DNA of 23,838 nucleotides, from the NCBI GenBank assembly GCA_964633825.1, contig CAZWHE010000052.1:1-23838 (forward strand), in the 5' to 3' direction. Shown here piece after piece: positions 7,397 to 15,934 of this stretch. Positions within the stretch are counted from its first letter, which is position 1, and each line of letters opens with the position of its first letter. The stretch is from CAZWHE01 sp964633825 (lineage in GTDB: Bacteria; Planctomycetota; B15-G4; CAYZWU01). Below the pieces are notes generated by a model. It was not told the origin of the DNA, made no database searches, and worked only from the letters and a program-made list of their open reading frames with translations. The translations under genes were made by a program, and so were the position numbers.

Positions 7397-8776
7397 ATGA
7401 AGATTATCAGAACCAGCATCACTGAACCAGCCGCGCCAATAATCCTTCTTTTGGCTTTTCTTCTCCTACTGCCGGGCTGCGGTCCCGGAAGCAGCAGCAG
7501 CGCAAAACCTGCTCACGAATCCGAAGAAGCGTTTGCCGAAAGGTCTGACGAAACACCTCAAGAGGTTCCCGAGACGGCTCAACAAGGAGAAGAAAAAGAA
7601 GTTGAGAAAAACGAAACTCTCGTCATCGTGACTCCGTTGATGAAAGGCCCCATCACATCGCATATCGAGGTTTCATCCGACATTGAATCACTCAATGTTG
7701 TGGACATCTATCCCGAACTGAGCGGCCTCAAGATCGAGGAGATCCTCGTCGACGAAGCATGCATTGTCAATAAGGGAGACGTCCTGGCGCGCCTTGACAG
7801 CGAAGAAACACGCCTCGAGCTCCGCCAGACCGAAGCCGACTATAAAGAAGCCCTCAAGAACAAAACGAAATCCGGGATTGCCCTCAGGGAAGCCAAGAAA
7901 CGCGTTGAAGCCGCCAAGATCCAGAAAGAAAAGCTTCTGGGCGATTACATGGCCAGCAAAGAACTGGCGCAGGAAGGGATCCTCTCCGACAAGGAACTGT
8001 CCGCCGACCGTTTGACATGGGAACAGGCTGTTTCCGACTTCGATCTCCGTGTGCTCGAGGAGCAGCAGGCCGCTCTCGACGCCGACTTGGCGTCCAATTC
8101 TGCGGAAAAAGCCTCAATCGCCCTGGATAACAGCAAGCTCAAGCTGTCGAGAACCGCGATCCGAGCCCCGTGGGACGGTGTTATTTCATACCGGAACGCC
8201 GCGCTCGGAATGACCGTAACCTCCTCTACGAAGCTCTTCATACTAGTCGATAGAAAAACTCTGATCGCCAATCTCTTCGTTCCACAGGAAGACATCCCGC
8301 GAATCCGGAAGGATATGCCGGTCTATTTCTCTTGTGATACGATGCCGGGGAAAGTCTGGTCGGGGAAAGTGGACCTTGTCAGCCCTGTCGTCGACCCGAC
8401 CAACGGTACGATCAAGATCCGGGTGCGCATACCGTCCGATCCGGAAGAATGCTTGCGACCGGGTATGTTCATTTCCGCCCGAATTGTTGTTTCCTCACGG
8501 GAATCGGCCTGGCTGGTCCAGCGAAAAGCCGTTTTTTATGAGGACGAAATACCCTGTTTCTTCATCGTCGGCGAAAATGCGGCGAAAAAGGTTCTTTTCG
8601 ACAGAGGGGCGGCGACGAGCAAAGTCCTTGAAATTGTCAATCCCAGGTATGAATCAGGAGAGGAAATTCTTCTGGAAGAAGGAATCCCGGTTGTTGTGGT
8701 CGGGCAGGACAACCTCAAGAACGGCGATGCGGTCCAGATCTCAGACACGATCCAGGCCACGGACGAACTTCCATGA
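7397..8776 (+). CDS. RND efflux periplasmic adaptor (membrane fusion) lipoprotein
   Basis: The product is 459 aa. A signal peptide with lipobox LLPGC gives a lipid-modified Cys28, followed by an acidic Ser/Glu-rich linker (29-75). A lipoyl-like half-motif comes next (PELSGLKIEEILVDEACIV / KGDVLARLD), then an alpha-helical hairpin with high coiled-coil content (about 135-240). The second lipoyl half is LSRTAIRAPWDGVIS, followed by beta-barrel (VDRKTLIANLFVPQEDI) and membrane-proximal domains. The frame is open from 7160, but the upstream part is antisense to lnt. ATG 7397 places the signal peptide correctly, although its ribosome site is weak. The stop overlaps the transporter start (ATGA). 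It would bridge the inner-membrane RND pump to an outer-membrane TolC-like channel, which is not in the window. The substrate cannot be told. Confidence 0.93.
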   Translation: MKIIRTSITEPAAPIILLLAFLLLLPGCGPGSSSSAKPAHESEEAFAERSDETPQEVPETAQQGEEKEVEKNETLVIVTPLMKGPITSHIEVSSDIESLNVVDIYPELSGLKIEEILVDEACIVNKGDVLARLDSEETRLELRQTEADYKEALKNKTKSGIALREAKKRVEAAKIQKEKLLGDYMASKELAQEGILSDKELSADRLTWEQAVSDFDLRVLEEQQAALDADLASNSAEKASIALDNSKLKLSRTAIRAPWDGVISYRNAALGMTVTSSTKLFILVDRKTLIANLFVPQEDIPRIRKDMPVYFSCDTMPGKVWSGKVDLVSPVVDPTNGTIKIRVRIPSDPEECLRPGMFISARIVVSSRESAWLVQRKAVFYEDEIPCFFIVGENAAKKVLFDRGAATSKVLEIVNPRYESGEEILLEEGIPVVVVGQDNLKNGDAVQISDTIQATDELP

Positions 8777-11700
8777 CAAAACCCACATCGGGAGCGACCG
8801 CCCAACCCGCCGATGGAGAAAGGGCGAAATCTTCATTTTTTGCTTTCACGGCAAATCGCCCCGTGGCGATCATCATGATCGTCCTCGGCGTCTTTACTTT
8901 CGGCTGCATCTCCCTGGGAAAGCTTCCCGTTAACCTCCTCCCCGACATTTCCTATCCCACAATCACTGTCAGGACCGAATACCCTGCGGCCGCTCCGGAG
9001 GATGTCGAAGAGCGCGTCTCCAAGAAAATCCATGAAGCCCTTTCCGTTCTGCCCAGCCTGGAGCAGATCTCGTCCGTCTCCAAGTCCGGACTTTCCGATG
9101 TGGTCCTTGAGTTCTCATGGGGCACGAACATCCCCTATGCAACACAAAATATCCGGGAAAAACTCGATCTTGTCGAACTTCCCGAGGACACGGAAAGACC
9201 CGTCATTCTCCGGTACGACCCCACACTCGATCCCATCATCCGAATCGGTGTTTTCGAATCGATTGGGGATGTACGGACTTCCACCGCAGGTGGGCGGATT
9301 TCCACCGCAGGTGGGCTTGGTCTGGCCGAACTCAGAAAAATCGCCGAAGACGAAGTCCAGCGCAGATTGGAAACCATAGAAGGGGTGGCGGCCGTCAAGG
9401 TGCGCGGCGGTCTCGAGGAAGAGATCCGGATTGAAGTGAACGGATTCAAGCTCCGTGAGCTCGATCTCGACATCAGCGAGATCGAGAGGCGCCTCTCCCA
9501 AGAAAATATCAACATGGCCGGGGGAACGATTCGTGAAGGAGATGTTGAATATCTCGTCCGCACTCTCAACCAGTTTCAGAATCTGGATGAGATCAACGCC
9601 CTTGTCATTCGCCGCGACGCCGCCAACGCCATCAGGCTCGGCGATATCGCCGGAATCCGAAAGTTCCACAAAGAGCGGGACGTCATCTCACGCATCAACG
9701 GCCGTGAAAGCGTGGAAATCCAGGTCTTCAAGGAAGCCGACGCAAATATCGTCACCGTGGCTGAGAAGGTGAGAGAGCTCCTTCTCGGAACCGCCAAACA
9801 GCGGAAATACAGGACAGATCTTCTGAGCGGAGCAATCAAGGATCCCGAAAAAGCACTCAAAGAAGCGCGGGCGACAAAAGAAGAAGAGAGGGAAAAAGCA
9901 CCGAAAGAACCTCCCCAAAAACGAAAAGATGCCTCGCCTCAAGAAAGAAAAAGTCATTCACGCGGAAGAAACCTCGCTTCCATGGACGACGACCCTGAAC
10001 TGGCCAAGCTGAGAGGGGAAGTGGAAAACAAGCACACCATGCTTTCCTTTATCAATGCGCAGCTGCCCCCGGGCTGCAGAGCTCGCGTTCTTTCCGACCA
10101 GTCCCGATTCATCCAGGATTCGATCAGGGAAGTAAAAGATTCCGCTATCCTCGGCGGGATTCTGGCTGTTCTCGTTCTTTATATCTTTCTCAGGAATTTC
10201 GTCTCAACCACCATCATCGCTCTCGCCATTCCCATCTCGGTCATCGCCACCTTCGCACCCATGTACCTGACAAAAACTTCTCTGAACATCATGTCTCTCG
10301 GCGGGTTGGCCCTCGGGATCGGGATGCTTGTCGATAATTCCATAATCGTCCTCGAATCGATATTCCGTTGCCGCGAAGAAGGCCATTCTCTCAGGGAAGC
10401 GGCTGTCCGCGGTGTCAGCGAGATCGGGAGCGCAGCCACGGCTTCGACGCTGACGACAGTCGCCGTCTTCTTTCCCATCGCTTTCGTGGAAGGGATCGCG
10501 GGTCAGATATTCAGAGACCAGGCTTTGACCGTCGTCTTCTCCCTTCTCGTGTCGCTCGCCGTGGCACTCTTTTTCATTCCCATGCTTGCCTCGAGACAGC
10601 TTCCGGAAAAAAGGGGGGAACAGAGCGTGCGCTGTACCTTCCGCGCTTTCGGGCTGTACATAAAATACGTGATCGGAGACAAGGAAAGACGCGAACATCT
10701 CCGGGAAAGACACACACCATTCCGGGATTTATTCCGGAAAGTGATCGTCATTCCCATGAAAGCCGTTTTCCTCTTCCCTCCCTTCCTCCTGAACCTGTCC
10801 TTCGAAAGCCTCGGGCTCGTTCTTTACTATCTGAACCGCTTCCTTTTCAAGGCTTCTGCCGTTCTCCTTGGGGTAATCCTGGTCTTCATCAAGATAGTTC
10901 TTTATCCCTTTACAAAGCTATACAACAAAACATATGCCCTGCTCATGAGGATCTACCCGCGGATCCTGAGAACGCTTTTGACAAGCCGATCGGCGGCCCT
11001 TTTCCTTCTCACCGGAACGATTGCAGCACTGGCCGCGGCCGTGATCGTGACAAACCGTCTCGGCCAGGAACTGCTGCCCGAAGTCCACCAGGGTGAACTC
11101 ATCGCCCATATCTCCATGCCGCCGGGAACGCCCCTCGAAAAGACGAGCCGTTTTGTGAACCGCGCCGAAGAGAGCACTTTGAAAACAGAGCTCGTGGAGT
11201 GGGTCTCTTCCTCCACAGGCGTCCCCCGCGACGAGATCGCCGGCGCCGATGAAGGCGAACACACATCCAAGCTCTTCCTGAAAATCAAAACAGGCCGGCA
11301 GATCCGGGAGGATGAGGAAAAGGCCTTGGCAAGCCTCAGAAGGATTTACACAACCTATCCCGGCCTTCACGAGCTCCGGTTTTCGCGACCCACGCTCTTT
11401 TCCTTCAAGGCGCCGCTGCAGGTCGACATCAAGGGCCGGGATCTTGACAAGATCGCCGGGGCCACCCGGAAAGTGGAAACGCTCCTGAAATCGATGCCCG
11501 GCCTGACGGATATCCGATCGACGGTCCACAAAGGAACTCCCGAGATCATTATCCGCCTCGACAGGGAAGAGCTGACCCGCTACGGACTCGACACTTTCAC
11601 CGTGGCGGACAGAATCACAAAGATGGTCAAGGGGAAGGTCCCGACCCTTTTCCAGAGCGGCGAGCGAAAAGTCGATATCCTCGTCAGGCTCGAGGGAGTG

Positions 11701-12531
11701 GATTCGGGCAACGCAGAGGACCTCGGCAACATGGCCGTGAATCCGGAGTCTTCCGCTCCTCTGCCGCTGAGCGCCGTGGCCGACATCGAGATCAGGGAGG
11801 GGCCCGGAGAAATCCGCCGCATCTGGGGACAGCGCGCAGCCATCGTCAACGCCAACCTGACGGGCTTCGACATGGGTGGCACGGCGCGCAAAATCCGCAA
11901 CAGGCTGGTCGAGATACGCGAGGGCACGAACCTCAACCTCGAAATCGGCGGACAGGGCCGAGAGATGGAGGGCGCCCTGGAAAATATGAAGCTCGCACTC
12001 TACCTGGCGATTTTTCTGGTCTATGTGGTGATGGCTTCCCAGTTCGAGTCGCTGATCCAGCCCTTCATCATCATCTGCACAATCCCCCTCGCCTTTGTCG
12101 GAGTCGTTCTCGTCCTCTGGCTGCTGGACATCCCTCTCTCCGTTGTGGTCTTCATCGGCGCCATCATGCTGGCCGGAATCGTCGTCAACAACGCGATCGT
12201 GCTCATCGACTACATCAACAGGCTTCGCGATCGGGGATTGGAAAAAAAGGACGCCATCGTCCAGGCCTGTTCCGCCAGGCTCAGGCCGGTCCTGATGACC
12301 ACGGCCACCACGGTGCTGGGTCTCCTTCCCCTCACCGGAATCCTGGGGCTCCTTCCCTACGCCGAGCATTTCCCGCTCGGTCTCGGAATGGGAGAGGGCG
12401 CCGAGATCCGCGCGCCCATGGCCGTCACGGTGATTGCCGGACTCTTATCATCGGCGCTCTTGACTTTCTTTGTCATCCCCCTTGTCTATTCTCTCGTTGT
12501 TCGAAGCAGGAAACACGATTATATCGATTAA
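8773..12531 (+). CDS. RND-family efflux transporter (AcrB/HAE1-like), enlarged
   Basis: The product is 1252 aa, against about 1020-1070 for the family. TM1 (residues 30-48) is followed by KLPVNLLPDISYPTITVRTEYP, the standard RND N-terminus, then porter domains (APEDVEERV, ETIEGVAAVKVRGG), TM2-6 (455-605), a second porter half and TM8-12 (GGQGREMEGALENMKLALYLAIFLVYVVMASQFESL; VNNAIVLIDYINRLRDRG). In TM4 the proton-relay motif reads GIGMLVDNSIIVLES, with D521-N522 where AcrB has Asp-Asp; one Asp is common in many non-proteobacterial pumps. Three additions stand out: STAGG repeats at 169-182, a Lys/Glu-rich insert at about 340-425, and about 130 extra residues with two hydrophobic stretches between TM6 and TM7 (609-740). 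It exports an unknown substrate using proton motive force, with the adaptor upstream. No terminator with a T-run follows. Confidence 0.94.
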   Translation: MTKPTSGATAQPADGERAKSSFFAFTANRPVAIIMIVLGVFTFGCISLGKLPVNLLPDISYPTITVRTEYPAAAPEDVEERVSKKIHEALSVLPSLEQISSVSKSGLSDVVLEFSWGTNIPYATQNIREKLDLVELPEDTERPVILRYDPTLDPIIRIGVFESIGDVRTSTAGGRISTAGGLGLAELRKIAEDEVQRRLETIEGVAAVKVRGGLEEEIRIEVNGFKLRELDLDISEIERRLSQENINMAGGTIREGDVEYLVRTLNQFQNLDEINALVIRRDAANAIRLGDIAGIRKFHKERDVISRINGRESVEIQVFKEADANIVTVAEKVRELLLGTAKQRKYRTDLLSGAIKDPEKALKEARATKEEEREKAPKEPPQKRKDASPQERKSHSRGRNLASMDDDPELAKLRGEVENKHTMLSFINAQLPPGCRARVLSDQSRFIQDSIREVKDSAILGGILAVLVLYIFLRNFVSTTIIALAIPISVIATFAPMYLTKTSLNIMSLGGLALGIGMLVDNSIIVLESIFRCREEGHSLREAAVRGVSEIGSAATASTLTTVAVFFPIAFVEGIAGQIFRDQALTVVFSLLVSLAVALFFIPMLASRQLPEKRGEQSVRCTFRAFGLYIKYVIGDKERREHLRERHTPFRDLFRKVIVIPMKAVFLFPPFLLNLSFESLGLVLYYLNRFLFKASAVLLGVILVFIKIVLYPFTKLYNKTYALLMRIYPRILRTLLTSRSAALFLLTGTIAALAAAVIVTNRLGQELLPEVHQGELIAHISMPPGTPLEKTSRFVNRAEESTLKTELVEWVSSSTGVPRDEIAGADEGEHTSKLFLKIKTGRQIREDEEKALASLRRIYTTYPGLHELRFSRPTLFSFKAPLQVDIKGRDLDKIAGATRKVETLLKSMPGLTDIRSTVHKGTPEIIIRLDREELTRYGLDTFTVADRITKMVKGKVPTLFQSGERKVDILVRLEGVDSGNAEDLGNMAVNPESSAPLPLSAVADIEIREGPGEIRRIWGQRAAIVNANLTGFDMGGTARKIRNRLVEIREGTNLNLEIGGQGREMEGALENMKLALYLAIFLVYVVMASQFESLIQPFIIICTIPLAFVGVVLVLWLLDIPLSVVVFIGAIMLAGIVVNNAIVLIDYINRLRDRGLEKKDAIVQACSARLRPVLMTTATTVLGLLPLTGILGLLPYAEHFPLGLGMGEGAEIRAPMAVTVIAGLLSSALLTFFVIPLVYSLVVRSRKHDYID
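9279..9316. repeat. 21-bp-period tandem repeat of a small palindrome inside the RND gene
   Basis: A 17-bp sequence TTCCACCGCAGGTGGGC occurs exactly at 9279-9295 and again at 9300-9316. The period is 21 bp, so the reading frame is kept and the protein gains two STAGG units (residues 170-174 and 177-181). Each copy holds the hairpin CCACC-GCA-GGTGG. It falls at a loop between the IIRIGV strand and the LAELRKIAEDEV helix, where related pumps normally have only a few residues. It looks like a mobile-type palindromic (REP-like) insertion tolerated in a surface loop. Confidence 0.8.
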
Positions 12532-12630
12532 GCTTGTATTCCATTTCCGAGCAGCCGGCGGCCGGGCATTCTCACACACCGTCAGATCATAAGTGATTCC
12601 ATCTTTTTCCTTGATCAAAGGGGCTTTACC

Positions 12631-12674
12631 TCAAAGCGTCGAAAATTTCCGTGCAGAAATGTTCAACGCTTTGA
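12631..12674. repeat. 9-bp inverted repeat between the RND gene and tRNA-Ala
   Basis: TCAAAGCGT (12631-12639) pairs exactly with ACGCTTTGA (12666-12674) around a 26-nt loop. It lies 100 nt after the RND stop. No T-run follows on either strand, so its role as a terminator is doubtful. The rest of 12532-12722 shows no gene. TACAAT at 12677-12682 could be a -10 box for the tRNA, but I see no good -35 partner. Confidence 0.4.
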
Positions 12675-12722
12675 AGTACAATACCACCTGCCTGGATCTT
12701 ATCCGGCAGCCAGACTTGACAA

Positions 12723-12798
12723 GGGTGGTTAGCTCAGCTGGGAGAGCGCTGCGTTCGCATCGCAGAGGTCGTGGGTTCGAATCCCATACCATCCACCA
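12723..12798 (+). tRNA. tRNA-Ala (anticodon CGC)
   Basis: The 76-nt gene folds as a full cloverleaf. The acceptor arm GGGUGGU/ACCAUCC contains the G3:U70 wobble pair that marks alanine tRNAs. The D-arm is GCUCAGCUGGGAGAGC. The anticodon arm CUGCG-UUCGCAU-CGCAG reads anticodon CGC (codon GCG). The T-arm is GUGGG-UUCGAAU-CCCAU. The discriminator is A, and the 3' CCA is encoded. It stands alone between the RND gene and a terminator. Confidence 0.97.
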
Positions 12799-12804
12799 GA
12801 ACTC

Positions 12805-12830
12805 AAAAACCTGCTGCGGCAGGTTTTTTT
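12805..12830. terminator. Two-way rho-independent terminator for tRNA-Ala and the fhs-fchA operon
   Basis: AAAAACCTGC-TGCG-GCAGGTTTTT forms a stem of up to 10 bp with a 4-nt loop. On the plus strand it ends in seven T (12824-12830), 6 nt after the tRNA CCA. On the minus strand it ends in TTTTTG, 4 nt after the fchA stop at 12834. One hairpin can therefore stop both converging transcripts. Confidence 0.9.
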
Positions 12831-12833
12831 ACA

Positions 12834-13451
12834 TCATTCCGCCAAAACCGCTTCGACCCGGGTCAGGATTCTGTTTTCAAGCTCGTTCACGCGGGAGATC
12901 ATCTTCTCTCCTTCGTCGAGAATTCTTTTAACGTGCTCCTTGTCGTCGATCGAATTGAGATTGACCCGAACATTGAACCAGCACCCCCGGAACGAGCCGG
13001 CCAGGAAAAGAGCCGCCGCCGCCGAATCGGTGATCAGCCTGGGATTGATCACGTCGCTGACCGCGCCGATCGATTCCAGCCCCTCGAGACAGAGACGAGC
13101 TCCGCGCAAGGGAACTTCGGCGGCAACCCTGAGGGAATGTTGGATGCGCTCGTCGGGCGTTTCGTCTCCCTGCGGGGCTGTTTTCGATTGCTTATAGGCG
13201 GTCGGGACCCGCTCGAAAGCCTCGCAGTCCGACTCGATAAGAGGAAGAAGGGCTTCGCGCACACGGCTCATTTTTTCGAGGCACGCCTTGATCCTTTCCT
13301 TCTCTTCACTCTTTTCGCTGTAGGCCGCCGCCATTTCCCCCATGGAAGCCCCGAGCGCGCCGACCAGCACGGATGCAGCCCCTCCTCCGGGCGTCGGTTT
13401 CCGGTCGGCGCAGGCATCGATAAAATCGACGAGGGCTTCCGTCAAGTGCAT
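12834..13451 (-). CDS. fchA: Cyclodeaminase/cyclohydrolase family protein (methenyl-THF cyclohydrolase-type)
   Basis: The product is 205 aa, the normal length of stand-alone FTCD-C/FchA proteins. Family motifs are plain: PTPGGGAASVLVGALGASMG (residues 19-38), LIESDCEAFERV (71-82), and INPRLITDSAAAALFLAG with FNVRVNLNSI towards the end. The all-helical family includes 5,10-methenyl-THF cyclohydrolase (FchA of acetogens), glutamate formiminotransferase-cyclodeaminase and serine-cycle FchA. Because the gene shares an operon with fhs, the cyclohydrolase role (10-formyl-THF to 5,10-methenyl-THF, cytoplasm) is the best guess; a formimino-THF cyclodeaminase is the alternative. GGGGTGA lies 6 nt before ATG 13451, and only 12 nt separate it from the peptidase gene. 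Confidence 0.88.
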   Translation of the reverse strand: MHLTEALVDFIDACADRKPTPGGGAASVLVGALGASMGEMAAAYSEKSEEKERIKACLEKMSRVREALLPLIESDCEAFERVPTAYKQSKTAPQGDETPDERIQHSLRVAAEVPLRGARLCLEGLESIGAVSDVINPRLITDSAAAALFLAGSFRGCWFNVRVNLNSIDDKEHVKRILDEGEKMISRVNELENRILTRVEAVLAE

Positions 13452-13463
13452 GATTTCACCCCA

Positions 13464-14165
13464 TCAATCGCGTGTATAGAGAAAGATCTTGATGAGCTGC
13501 AGAACGGCATACACGGCCGAGGCGACGTAGGTCAGCGCCGCGGCCGACAGGACGGCCCGCGCCTTGGAGTTCTCTTCCGTTGTGAGGATTCCGGCATTGC
13601 CCAAAAGCGCCAGAGCCCTGGACGAAGCGTTGAACTCGACGGGCAGGGTCACGATGGCAAACAAGGCATAGGCGGCAAAACAGAAGAGAAGACCATATAG
13701 AATCATGGGAAACCTGAACCCTGTCAGAAAACCGAGGATGATGAGGGGCAACATCGCCTTCGAAGCGAAACCGGCCACGGGGTAAAAGGAATTTCTGGCC
13801 ACGAGGGGAGCATATCCATCGGCGTGCTGGAGGGCGTGTCCCGTTTCATGGGCGGCCACGCCGAGAGCGGCGACCGAGCTCGATCCATAGACCTCGGGAG
13901 ACAGTCTGAGAACCTTCTTGATCGGATCGTAGTGATCGCCGAGTCTCGTTTTCACTCTCTCGATGGGGATCTCGATTCCCCTGGCGCGAAGGAGGATCCG
14001 GGCGACCTCCGCTCCCGTCGCCCCCGATCGCGAAGGAACTTTCGAGTACTTCGAGAAGGTGCTCGACACCTTGAACTGAGCCCAGATCATGAGAATCAGA
14101 CCGGGCAGAACGATCCAGAACAAAGGATCGTGGAATCCGAAGGGAACAATATAGAGGAGACACAT
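13464..14165 (-). CDS. Membrane zinc metallopeptidase, YugP/Zn_peptidase_2 family
   Basis: The product is 233 aa, typical of the YugP-like family. Residues 106-110 (HETGH in VAAHETGHALQH) form the zinc-binding HExxH site, and PVEFNASSRAL (from residue 175, E177) is the conserved downstream element likely to give the third ligand. TM helices flank the site: about 15-31 before it, and 125-150, 152-173 and 205-228 after it. The region at about 45-65 (RSGATGAEVARILLRARGI) is also conserved in the family. The start at ATG 14165 has AAGGAG 6-7 nt upstream. It lies 74 nt after fhs and 12 nt before fchA, in the same direction and without a terminator, so it appears to be cotranscribed with C1 genes although no functional link is known. 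The family's physiological substrate is unclear. Confidence 0.9.
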   Translation of the reverse strand: MCLLYIVPFGFHDPLFWIVLPGLILMIWAQFKVSSTFSKYSKVPSRSGATGAEVARILLRARGIEIPIERVKTRLGDHYDPIKKVLRLSPEVYGSSSVAALGVAAHETGHALQHADGYAPLVARNSFYPVAGFASKAMLPLIILGFLTGFRFPMILYGLLFCFAAYALFAIVTLPVEFNASSRALALLGNAGILTTEENSKARAVLSAAALTYVASAVYAVLQLIKIFLYTRD

Positions 14166-14239
14166 GACACACTCCTTATCGATTTCGGCTCTTCATGGTT
14201 GATACGCCCCGCACAGGAAAAAGTTGGGTCATCCGGCCG

Positions 14240-15934
14240 CTAGAAAAGCCCGACAATCTCGCCCTCTTCGGTCAGGTCCATGCTCGTGAGAGCGGGTTCG
14301 GCCGTGAGGCCGGGCATGAGCATGATATCACCCGCCATGGGCACGATAAAGCCCGCCCCCACGGCGGCTTTCATGTCCTTTAACGTGAAAACATACCCCT
14401 CGGGACGGTTCTTCAGCGAAGGATCATGGGAAAGCGAATACTGCGTTTTAGCCATGCAGATCGGCATGCCGCCGTATCCTCTCTCGGTGAATCTTTCCAT
14501 CTTTCTCAGAACCTCGTCATAGAACTTGACCCGCTCCGCCCCGTAGATCCGCGTCGCCAGAAGCTCGACCTTCTCCCTGATGGAGAGATCGAGCGGATAG
14601 AGATGCTTGAACCGGGCCCCCTTTCCGATAGCGCGGAGAACGGCTTCCGCAAAGGCCGTTCCACCGTCTCCTCCGCGAGCGTGGACATCGCTCACCACGG
14701 CCTCATCGGCGCCGAGACGGAGCGCCGATTCGCGAACCACCTCCATTTCTTTCTCCGTATCGTATGGAAAGCGATTCACGGCAACAACGACGGGGACGCC
14801 GTGGAGCCGGACGATCTCGATCATTTTAGCCAGGTTGGGCAGGCCTTTTTTCAAAAGCGCCGGATCCTCGCGCGTCAGGACGGGGTCGAGGGGGACTCCG
14901 GGTCGAACGGGGATGTCGCCGCCGTGGACCTTGAGAGCCCTGGTGGTGACGACCACGACCGCCGCATCGGGCGACCTCCCGCTGATCCGGCATTTGATAT
15001 TGAAAAATTTCTCCGCCCCCATATCGGCGCCGAAACCGGCTTCCGTAACGACATAATCGGCGAGACGGAGAGCGATCTCGTCGGCGATGATGCTCGAGTT
15101 TCCGTGAGCGATGTTGGCGAAGGGGCCCGTATGGATCAGGGCGCTCGTTCCTTCGAGGGTCTGCATCAGGGTCGGCATGAGCGCGTGCTTGAGAATCACG
15201 GCCATGGCCCCGGCGGTTCCAAGCCTTTGGCAGTCGATGAATTCGCGGTCCCGGCCCCGGCCGATCACGATCTTGCCGAGCCGGTTTTTCATATCAGCGT
15301 AATCGGTCGAAAGCCCCAGAATCGCCATGACCTCCGAGGCGGCAACGATGTCGAATCCCGTCTCCCGCGGAACGCCGTTTTTTCTCCCGCCGCATCCCGT
15401 CAGAACGTTGCGCAGCGCCCGGTCGTTCATATCGAGGACCCTCTTGACCTTGACCGTGAAGGGATCGATCTCGAGAGGATTCTTGAGCAGTATGGAGGTG
15501 TCCACATGGGCGGCCAGGAGGTTGTTCGCCGCGGCCACGGCGTGGACATCGCCGGTCAGATGGAGGTTGAAATCCTCCATGGGAACGACCTGGCTGAATC
15601 CCCCTCCCGCGGCGCCGCCCTTCAGTCCGAAGATGGGTCCCATCGAAGGCTGCCTCAGCGTGCAGATCGCCTTCTTCCCGATCTTGTTCAACCCGAGTGA
15701 GAGCCCCACCGTGCTCAGGGTTTTTCCTTCTCCCAGCGGCGTGGGAGTGACGGCCGTAACAAGGATGTATTTCCCCATCTTCCTCGATTTGCATCTCTTG
15801 CCCGCATCGAGCCTGATTTTGGCTTTATACCGGCCGTAAAGATCGATCTCAGTCTTTTTTAAGCCGAGATTGCCGGCGATCTCTTCGATGGGAATCAGCT
15901 TGGCTCTTTGTGCTATTTCAAGGTCCGACTTCAT
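14240..15934 (-). CDS. fhs: Formate--tetrahydrofolate ligase
   Basis: The product is 564 aa (family about 555-560). Residues 65-72 (TPLGEGKT) are the ATP-binding P-loop, followed by GLNKIGKKAICTLRQPSMGP and FGLKGGAAGGG. LEGTSALIHTGPFANIAHG and the VVTEAGFGADMGAEKFFNIKCR signature follow, and the C-terminal part is normal (MPICMAKTQYSLSHDP; GFIVPMAGDIMLMPGLT). It joins formate to THF using ATP, giving 10-formyl-THF in the cytoplasm. This is the entry step of formate assimilation or of the methyl branch of the Wood-Ljungdahl pathway, and it can run backwards to make ATP. GGAG lies 7 nt before ATG 15934. It heads a likely three-gene operon with the zinc peptidase and fchA. It is divergent from nifU across 216 nt. 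Confidence 0.98.
   Translation of the reverse strand: MKSDLEIAQRAKLIPIEEIAGNLGLKKTEIDLYGRYKAKIRLDAGKRCKSRKMGKYILVTAVTPTPLGEGKTLSTVGLSLGLNKIGKKAICTLRQPSMGPIFGLKGGAAGGGFSQVVPMEDFNLHLTGDVHAVAAANNLLAAHVDTSILLKNPLEIDPFTVKVKRVLDMNDRALRNVLTGCGGRKNGVPRETGFDIVAASEVMAILGLSTDYADMKNRLGKIVIGRGRDREFIDCQRLGTAGAMAVILKHALMPTLMQTLEGTSALIHTGPFANIAHGNSSIIADEIALRLADYVVTEAGFGADMGAEKFFNIKCRISGRSPDAAVVVVTTRALKVHGGDIPVRPGVPLDPVLTREDPALLKKGLPNLAKMIEIVRLHGVPVVVAVNRFPYDTEKEMEVVRESALRLGADEAVVSDVHARGGDGGTAFAEAVLRAIGKGARFKHLYPLDLSIREKVELLATRIYGAERVKFYDEVLRKMERFTERGYGGMPICMAKTQYSLSHDPSLKNRPEGYVFTLKDMKAAVGAGFIVPMAGDIMLMPGLTAEPALTSMDLTEEGEIVGLF

Noticed and set aside
9279..9316. Start of a CRISPR array or a larger repeat array
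   Set aside because: There are only two copies, 21 bp apart, with no spacers and the reading frame kept; better read as an inserted palindromic unit.
10918..12369. 483-aa minus-strand open frame
   Set aside because: Antisense to the RND transporter, whose frame is well supported. The composition (Asp/His/Gln-rich) is typical of a complement shadow.
12593..12931. 112-aa plus-strand open frame
   Set aside because: It runs through tRNA-Ala and its terminator, so it cannot be a real protein gene.
14426..15700. 424-aa plus-strand open frame
   Set aside because: It is exactly antisense to fhs, which has full family motifs. The frame is open only because of GC-rich codon structure and gives an Asp/Arg/His-rich, featureless protein.
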